Below are positions 42,201 through 52,714 of a DNA stretch of 64,000 nucleotides, piece by piece. Within the stretch, counting starts at the first letter, position 1. Every line of letters begins with the position of its first letter. The stretch is from NCBI RefSeq assembly GCF_024713945.1, contig NC_134677.1:3227001-3291000 (forward strand), written 5' to 3'. This DNA comes from Dermatophagoides farinae. Its lineage: Eukaryota > Arthropoda > Arachnida > Sarcoptiformes > Pyroglyphidae. A program made the position numbers and the translations under genes. The notes below the pieces were generated by a model. It worked only from the letters and a program-made list of their open reading frames with translations, was not told where the DNA came from and ran no database searches.

Positions 42201-45200
42201 ATTAATTGTTGAAATAATAGTTAAATGTCTTTGAATCACGCCAACACGATTACTATTGCGACGGTAATTATATAGCAATGTCGATTGATTAATTAGTTAG
42301 AATGACTATCAATAATGTGTGTTAGAATGATGTAACTGGATACCAAAGCACAATGTTTATGTGCTCGAAGGTGTCATCTTTCGACAAAGACAACTTTAAA
42401 TTATAGTGCCATTATTGACAATCCATAAATGCAATTTATTGTATTCAAACTTCGGGCCACACACACACACCGACACATACATCGTTGTTGTGGAGGTGTC
42501 GGCCGAAATGACATAAAACACGAAATTTAAAAAAAAAGAGGAATCAATCCGATCCATACGCGTGGGATTAGAATTCGGATCAACCATTCCAATGTATGAT
42601 ATATCAGAATGGTGCAGAGGCGATTAAATCCGTTTTATAGGAAGCCTATAGTGATTGAGCTATAGGCAATTACTATATGGATAATGTTACGGGTAGATAA
42701 TTATAACCTTGCCAAGATGGGACCAGTATCTATAGTATGTGTTTTTTGTGTGTGGTGATGATATATCTCATCATCATAATGGCCATAATGGATGATTATG
42801 CTTTCGTCGATGATAGTAATGAGCAGCTGTGTAAATGAATAAATGGCTCTATGGATTAATATATTCAATATCCACGTATCCACACACATACATACTCATC
42901 GAATCACAAGGGCCAATCTCTTGATGAGCTCTTCATAAAAAAAACAAAATTGGAACAATTTTGGTGATGAGTGTTCATTGTGAACAGTGAAATGCAGCAA
43001 TAGTGTTGCCACATATTTGCATCATTACTAAGAGGATAGGTATGCGAAACAATTCTTCTATTAGATCGTCTAGTGGCCCTTTAATTGATTGCAAAACTTA
43101 GTCCCTTGTGTTTAGGTCCTAGCCGGGAAAAAAAAAGACCCAGGATATCTCAACAATTATGGATGAATTGTATCAAGTTGGATTGGATGATGAGAATATA
43201 AGAGAAAGAATGTGGCATCGGAATCGCAAATGAAAATTTCATGAATGGCATGACCCTGCTATAATGGTCGAGTAGAAAACATACGCAAATTGGTGATGAA
43301 TGAATTCAATTTAAAAAAATTTTATACAACAACAATATGTAACGAACTAAAAATAAAAACGAATATGGTTGAATAGAAAATTGTCACGTGAAAAATGACT
43401 CGCAAATTGGATGCACTTGAACATGCACATTTAGATGGGGAGAGAGAGCTAACAACAATATGGTTTGATCCATAATGAGATATTCAGAGTATTGTTGATT
43501 ATTAAGGCCGATTGGCATCATAGTTTATCGATTTCGTCATCGCAAATTATTATCTCGTAAAGTGTTTAATCGGTCGAAACAATATCAACAACAAATCTGG
43601 CAAGTGAAACTTTACAATATATTCATTCAGAAATAGGTGGGAATAATTCTACTGGAAAATCGGCCATCACCCACGGCCAGATGTCTGATTGAATTGAATT
43701 TTCATTTCAAACACAAGAAAAATACATGAATATTTCAGCCAAATGATGATGATGATGATGATGATCAGGCTATAGAATCACACCTAAACTTTGAATTCGA
43801 TAGATAGATTTATGATGTTCAAGTATATATTGTGGTGATGTTTGGTCGGTGAATGAACAGGGTAGTCAAATGAATGGGAATAAAAAAAAATAGAAATCAG
43901 AGAGCACGTGTTTTTTGCACATTTTTTTTGCTGCACAAAGCCAATTAATTGCCACGTTTTTTTTTTTTTTTTGATTTCTGGCAACATTAATATTATTACG
44001 ATTATTGTTGCCAAGTTCTGTTTTTTTTTATTATTTGAAAATGGATGTAGCAAAGATCCACCACACACACACACACACACGCACACACACCTCTGAATCT
44101 ATCTATTGCTAAAAATAACAGGACCACAACAACTTAAACTGGGTCAAAAATGCCATTTGGATCGATTGCCAACAACGAAAAAAAACAACAACAACAACAA
44201 TAATAACAATGACTTGACTTTAGAATCTAATTTAATTATCTGATAATGGCAACATTCTATTCGATTAGTTTCATCATCATCATCATCCTCGTTTTTTTTC
44301 GGTATACCACCGTGTCATAACCAGATCATCTGTTATATCAATGACTCAGTGAGAAACTATTTTTTTTTTTTTTTTGTTTTGGGAGACATTACAAACGCGT
44401 GTATCAATAAATGAAAATCGGTTTGATAACAAGATTTGTAAACCGTGCAAAAAAAAAACTCGTGGTATTTGGATGGTATGCATACGAAAACAAAAACTTG
44501 GATCTGACCATCTGATCAGTATGATATGATCAGTAGAAAATTTATGCCATTAAACAACAATAACAAAAAAAAACAGATTGAAATGAAAAATTATTTTGGA
44601 AATCCTAGCTTATGTCAACAAATCTAAACTATAAAAAAACTGAACAGATCTAAGCCATTTATTTGAATGATGATGATGATGATGATGGAAATGGTCAACG
44701 GTCATTTCACAAATAGCATTGATCAAATATTGATTTAATCTTTTCAACATGTGAAAAAAAGGGAATCCGTTTCACATATACGATATATTGATATAATTGT
44801 CGATTGTATTTTGAATATTGTGAATTAGATTAATCACCAAACAAAAGATTGTCTACACACACACACACATACACATAGGCGCGGACAAACATTTCATAAT
44901 GCTAAATGGCCAAGGGAACAATTTCAATTGCTATGATAACCAAATTGTCAACACCACTACTACCATTCCCTTAACTATTTGGCAAAAATAAATCGAAATG
45001 TAGGATTTAATCCAAAATCTTTGAACGAAACTAGTCGGACCTAATTTCCGATGTGAAAACAAACATGTCGATATGACCGAATCAAAAACAACAACAACAA
45101 CAACAAAAAACTAGTGAATTAAATTTGAATTTACATTTTCAAAAAAACGAGACCATTCTCTCTTTTTCCCGAAAACATAATCCCGTCAAACAAATTAATA

Positions 45201-48200
45201 AAAATTCAAATTATCCATTTCATTCATTCAATTGATTGAAATGGCCCCGATTGTTATGACAAACGAATGATATTTTTTTTTTTTGAATTACTGCCTACTA
45301 ATTCTATCAAAATGATATCGATATATATTTAAGATTTGATGATAAGAAACAATAAAAAAAAGAAGAAAATTTTACATCACAAACAAATAAGAACAAACAA
45401 ACAAACAAACAAACATAACCGATAGACAAGCTCCGGGTACATTGTTTCCAACAATGACAAGTCGTGATGAATTTCCTTCTGTGTGTGTGTGTGTGTATGT
45501 CAGAACATGTCATATCACTGACTTAGAAATTGGCCAGATTTAGTCCAAGAAGAAAAACAAAACAAAAAAAACCATCGATATATTTTATATCAGGAGTTTG
45601 AATCTTATTGTTTTGTCAATATGTTATTCGTCGTCACCACCACCACCACCATCATCATTATCATTGTGAATTCAATACACATACAAACAAACAAAAATAC
45701 ATTTTATTCAGACAGTTGTCATTCATTCGAAAAAATCTTAGCGACAAATTTAGATTTACATCAAATTGAAAAAAAGAGAAACAGTCTTAGAATAAAAAAA
45801 AAAATACAGGCAGGCAGGCAGGCAGGAAAATATAATTCAAATGAATGAATGAAGATTGTGTAATTAAAAAAAAAATCCTCCTACCAACCAGTTGTTGCAT
45901 ACATTCAGTGTATTGAATAGAGAAAAAAAAAGAGAAAAGGCGACATAATTTGTCATTCGTCGTCAACATTTTAGCGGCGGGATTGAATGTATGTATTCAA
46001 TTCAATGTGTATTTAAAGTTGAATAAGTATAATTTGTGACGCCTTCTTGTTTTGCATCAAGGAAACTTAAAATGATTTGATCTGTTAATGGTCAGGGCAT
46101 CATTATTTATGGTATATTCAATGTGTTAGAATTCATGGGACAAATGTTTGTGAAAACACGTAGAACAACAACAAAACATGTGAAAAAAAAGGAATCCGTT
46201 TCGTATGTGATACGTGCTCATACATTCATTCAAAATGTTGATAGTCGTGGCTATTATAATATATAAAGAGTTATGTTTACTGTCATTATTTTTTTTTATT
46301 ATAGGCATAATTATCTGTAATTGAATGTAACAATTTTTTGATGATAATGGTGAATTTTTCTATCCAATTTTTTTTGGGCACCAAAATCAAAGATGTCCAG
46401 CCGATTGTCGGCATTTTTTTCAATTTGCCTTTTTTTTTTGCTCTCACGAGCTTCAAAATGTCGAAATAAATAAATTTTTTTCGAATTTTTGTTATTAATT
46501 GAAAATCAAACCAAAGACGTGGCTGGGGATATTAATCGTTTTTTCTTTCATTTATTAGTTAAATATGGAGAATTGAGTTCACAATTGACAAGCGTGTCCA
46601 AATACATACATACATACATACAGTGAAATGGCTTCGTCATGCAGACCAAAGACGAAAACCAAAGTCAACTCTATCACACCTTGTAATACAACAAAACAAG
46701 GGTTGTTCCAACAACATTTATTAGTTCGACAAATTGAATGAGTGTGACGGACATTTTTTTTTTGACCGCAAGAAAAAAATTAATTAATTACCAAAAAGAA
46801 AAATTTCTTCACACACACAAGAACAAGAAAGAAAGCCAAGACAAACGTGTCAAAAAATTGACTAACAGTCAAAGACCCTAGAAGAAAATGGCAGTGTAGA
46901 CAAGTTAAACTTTTTTTTGATTTGTTTGTTGGTTTCAGTTCTAGGCCCACCAATATAGGTATGGGAAGATGACCGAACCACGGGAATGAAAAAAAAAAAT
47001 TTTTTTAAATGAAATTCAATTGTATGACAATGAACAATAGAACAATTTGGATGCAGTAATGTGTGAACCAGGTGTCCAAATTCAAATTGTGATTGCAATT
47101 CCAAACAACAACAACAACAACAAAAATGAAAAAATGTGATGGGGGGAGGAAGAATAATGTGCTATTGTCGGGATGTTCAACTTATTAATTATGTTATTAG
47201 CCACATTCTGAAATGATGAAAATCGTATATATTTGAGAAACAATCAAATGACTAGTTTATGAAAAAAAAAATAAAAAAATAAAATAAAGTCAATGTATGG
47301 AACTAATTCCCATTGTTCATGTTCGTGTGTTTTTGAATTGAAAATCGTGAATCGTCATAATTCCATCATCATCATCATCATATACCTTTCAAATGATAAT
47401 GATGATCATTATATACAATCATCATTATCATTATATACATTACATATACAACTGATAATAATAATAATAATAAAAAAGAAAACCTGAATCGTAATGGCCA
47501 GTTGAATATTGATTGGATAGAATGGCATTTATTAATTGCATCATCGAGATTTGAGCATCAAAAATCATCGACACGAACAAACGATGATGAACAGGAAAGC
47601 GAAAAAACAACAACAACAACAACAAAACAACATATTCGATATATGATTGCTTTAATTAAACGATTGAAATGATGGTGAATCCTATCCGATGCAATCATCA
47701 ACATCATGATGTAACTTGTTCAATTTCTAAAACTTGTCATTAGCACTGTTGCATTATTGAACATAATAACACAACATACATACATACGGCACAAACATAA
47801 ATGAATAAGAAAAACAAGATATTTGTGAAATTTGTATGTGTGTGCTCAGGTTACATTTGATTTTATATAATAGTGAATTGGATAGGTAGAATCAAATATA
47901 CATGGTTTTCAAATCAATGACGATTGAATGAATGAATGAATGAAAGAAGGCTATTAGTGGGCCATAGTGATGTGCTATGGTACAACAACAACAAAAGACA
48001 GTCCGGCAAATAGAATGATAATGATTAGCAACGCCAATGAATTGAGATTCACACATAAATAACAAATCCGGAGAGTGAGCAAATTGCAAAATTGAACTTC
48101 AACTCTAATTGCTTCTAAAGAGAGCTTTAAGTTAAATATATAAAAAAAATACACCAAACTTATTTCATTTTCATGGCTAAAATGGCAAAATATTATTATG

Positions 48201-51200
48201 TTTTTTTGGCTCGAATACTACAACTGAATAATAACGAATCCGACCATTTTGTTGTCTTGGACGACAGACAACTATAGAGAGAAAGAGAGAGAAAAAAAAT
48301 GTGTGAGTCTTTATCATTTCCAATGTTATTCTACGGAAAAAAAGAAAAGACTAAGCAAATGAATTATTGTAATCGAAACAGGTTGGCTAACAGTCGTTGA
48401 AAGTGAACCAAAAAAAAAAAAAAAAAAAAACGAACAAGCTCTAAGCCAACTATTAAATGTTAATATACTTCCATCATACATACGAAGAGAAGTTGGTGGT
48501 CAAAAGTCATAATAATTATACAACAATCATCATGTCATGTTTGCCTTTTTTCCGATTCGATGCTTCAAACATAAATATATACAGACCAAACATCAACTAA
48601 ATAAAATATTCGTATTTTAACATGGAAATGTTTGGCCATCTAATAGAAGAAATGAATTTAGCCGAGAACAACAACAACAACAAAAGGTAATCAAATGGCA
48701 ACAAAGGTTGTGCCTTTCAAAATGACACAAAATGTCTAATTGAAAAGGCAACACCATATGAATGGATATATAAATGTACATGCCGCATCCATATCAGGAT
48801 ATTCATACATTTCAATGATGATTTAAATATGAATGTGTACACAGGCATCATGTTACCATGTACAATTCGACAACAATCTAGAAAGTGTTAAGTGAATTTT
48901 TCATTTTTTTTTGGGCATTTACAAATCATACCAAAAATGAACAAGAGAAAGAGAGATAGGCAATCTAGGTAGTAAAAAAAATAGTGAATTCTTCCAGGTT
49001 ATAATCGGTTTAGCATCATTATGATGTTAAGCCATTGTAATGAACGGAGGAAAACTATATGGCAATGACCAACCAGATTGATGAACTCTGTCTCTGTCGA
49101 TAATAAACGAGCAAGCAACAGGTCACATGGATTTATTGTTCAATAATCGAACAATCAAAAATCATCAACAACAATAACCGAAGCGAGAGAAAAAAATGCA
49201 AGAAAATTGCCCAATACAATCGAATAAGAAAATTGAAAAAGGGGACACATTGATGCTATTACCTATTGACGTGATCATGATGATGGTCATTGGAAAATAT
49301 ATATAGCCCGCTCATATATTGAAAAATCAACATGATGGCTATTGAAATTGATTGAGATTCACCATTATGATGGTTGAAGAATCAAAAAAACCTCTCTATC
49401 TCTCTCTCTTGTTCTCTTGAATCTGACAAGATCAAGTGTTCGACAATCTTCAAACAATCATCGAGGTGTCAAGAGAAGCTTTTGTTCATTCTTGCATGAT
49501 GACATGCAAGCAACACATAGTATGAATCAACAAATTGAACATGAATGAAATCAAACTCTCTCTCTCTCTTTTGTTTTTTCTGAATCTCCAAATTGATTCC
49601 AATCAAAGTTTTTCCCAAAGTTAAACGGTTTCTGATCAAAATTGGCCAGGATAAATGGCATTTTTTCCCATTTATTCTAATACACTATTGGATTGCTGAG
49701 GAAAATAAATAAAGTAGATCCTCCTTTTCAAAAAAAACGTGAATCGGTTGAATGTCGTGTTTCAAATAGTAATCATAATCGTTCATTTTTTTTCTTTGGT
49801 CCACATAAAAGATCACGAATTTCCAATTGAATAGAAATGTAAGGTTTCAACTTTGCCGAGATAAAGAAAAAAAAATTGATGATATCTAGACCAAGACCTA
49901 GCTTCGTTTTTTAATAAAAAAAAAACATAGGTATAGGTTTCGGTTTCAGACAATCAAATGAAAAAAAGAAACAACAAACAACCAAAAAATCTAATTTAAT
50001 TAGTAGGCGTTGAGAATCGGTTGTTGTCTTTTTTCATCATTTTTCAGGTCAGTTTTTCTTTCTTTTTTTGGGGGGGTTGGCTAGCAAAATGAAAAAATCT
50101 GTTGCCGCTCGAATGATGATGGTGATGATCGTTATATGAACAATTTCTTTTTTTTTTGCCAAGAAAAAAAGGAGACATTAGTTGTACAAATAAATGGCTA
50201 CAACAATCTGTAAACAGCCGTAGCTAGTCAGTAAGTCAGTCAGTGCCAAAAAAGAGAGTAAATTGTATGTTTCAATTCTTCAAAATTCATTTCGACCTGT
50301 TCATTGGGCCATCAACAGCAACAAAAACTAAAGAAGAAAAGTCAATCCAAAATGGATCATCATTATCATCGTCATCATCATCATCATCATCTACGACCCA
50401 TACATTTATGAATTGATTCAAATAGACATTGAACTAAATGCATACATAGATCAGACAGACATAAAGAAATCATCATAATACAAGTTTTCATCTTGTTGTT
50501 CTTGTTGTTGTTATTTGGTCAAATATGTGTGTCAGATCAAATCAACGTATTGAATACATACGAATGTACATAGAGCAGTTACATTTATATTGAACAGTAC
50601 CGAAAATAATGTATTTTTTTTGTTGAAAATGGTCAAGAGTGAGTGTATAAAATGTTGGTAAAAGTGTGGGAGAGGGAAAACAACAACAACAAGTGTCTAT
50701 ATGTGCTCATGATGATGATGATGATGATGATGATGATGGCAAGCTCTCGACAGGTAGCAATTAAAATCCAAAATGGAAGAAAAAAACTTTTAGATCTTCA
50801 AGATCAGAAAGAGAGAGAGAGAAAAAAAATTGGTCTACCTTTTTTTCTAAAGATGATAGAATATGAAGCTTATCGTGTCATTGTTGTTGTTGTTATTATT
50901 ATTATGATTATTTAGAGCAATGATCAACCAAGCGCATAGATCAATCATTCTTGTTTTATTTTTGCTTGCTGAATATTTTTTTTCGAATATTTTCAGATCT
51001 TTATTTTTTTTTTCGCTGAAGAGCACCAAGCAGCTAATGCCTTATGTATGTATTTAAATTGTCAACACTTAATATGCACAACATATATAGAAGAAAAAGA
51101 ATTAATCCATCTTTTAAAAAATCCGGACAGGCCCTATGAAAAATATTTATTGAATGATTGAACGATTCCGTTTTAAGAGTATGTTTGTAGGGGTGTGTGT

Positions 51201-52369
51201 GGTGGGGGTTAATTCCTTGTTGTTGTTGCTGCTGTTATGTTGTCCACTTTTTGAATGTTAAGGTAAAAAGAGAGGATTAAAAAAAAATTTTCTTCCTTTA
51301 GCCTTTGGTCTAACTCATTTCAATTCAATGTAACTCTTAACGGTGTGTAAATGTTTCGAATGAGAAAAAAAAAGAAAATTCAAATCTCACAATATAATCG
51401 CATTTAGCAATAGATCGTAAAGATTATATTAAAGCTAAACGTAAATGATATAATAATCGGGCAAACATATATAATTCCATAAAATGAATGGATTGTTGTT
51501 CAAATGTTCAATCACCACCACCAGCTAGCTAACCATCCACACACAAATAGTACTTGCGTGGCTGCAGCATATGGTTCTCGAAAAAAAAATTTGGCCCACT
51601 TCAAAATACCATTCTACTGTTTGTCCAATATTGACCATGATGGGTTTAAGGTATGCAAAAGAAAAAAAAGGGGAACATATTACACAATACAATTGATTGG
51701 TGTATATTTTTTTTTCTCGTAAGAATAAAATCCCATTTGATTGACGCATTTCAATAATAATTTTTTTTCCATTTTGTTTCCAACAACTGTCACAATGTAT
51801 TGAATTTTGAATTCAATGACAACCGGTGCAAGAATAAGAATCGATTATAATCATTTATCCAAAGTCCTTGTCGGATAAATAAAATCGACAATGTATGAAT
51901 GATTAAAAAGGAAATGCAATTTTTTTTATGAATGCAAATTTTCAAATACATAGAGATTGCCTGCTGGTGGTGCGCGTATGACAAGAAGTTAATAGAAATT
52001 TCAAAATTTTTTTTTCTAAAAAATAATTTTTTTTCCATTTTTGTACATGGATATCAAGGAAAATTATGACTTTGAATTTTTTTTTCCATTTTTCATTCAT
52101 TCATTTATTCATTATAAAGAATTTTTTTTTCATTTTTTTTGTTTCAGTATAGTGCGAATGTAATTAGCAAACACTGATGAATTTTTTTTTTGTTTTTTGG
52201 AAAGAAAACAAAGAGAGCAAATGAAATTCTCTCTCTGTGTGTATGTATGTATGTATACGACAACAAGCCACAAAAAAAACTAAAAACCATCAACAGCAGC
52301 TGAAGCTCATTAGATTTTTTTTTTTTTTTTTTGATAGTTTTAGCGTGACTTGAGATTCGGTATGGACAT

Positions 52370-52410
<41 letters not shown>

Positions 52411-52683
52411 ACAAAACAGAACGCTCCAATTTATTTTTTTTTTATATTATTATTTCGTTAAACAACGTTCTGGCTACCATCGAATCAATGATGGTGAGCT
52501 CTATAGCCAGATGATGATCATCACATAATGATGGCCAATGATGATTTCAATGTTCAGCTGCATCGTTGTATATAATTAAAGTTTAATTAATTTGGTCATC
52601 ATCAACATTATCATCAAATAATCATAGCTATGGTCTGTTTATTCCGAATTTATTCATTTCTTGTCATTTGGGTTGTATGTTTG

Positions 52684-52714
<31 letters not shown>

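Noticed and set aside
46889-46897. TGGCAGTGT, the 5' end of miR-34
   Set aside because: Only nine bases match and there is no hairpin around it.
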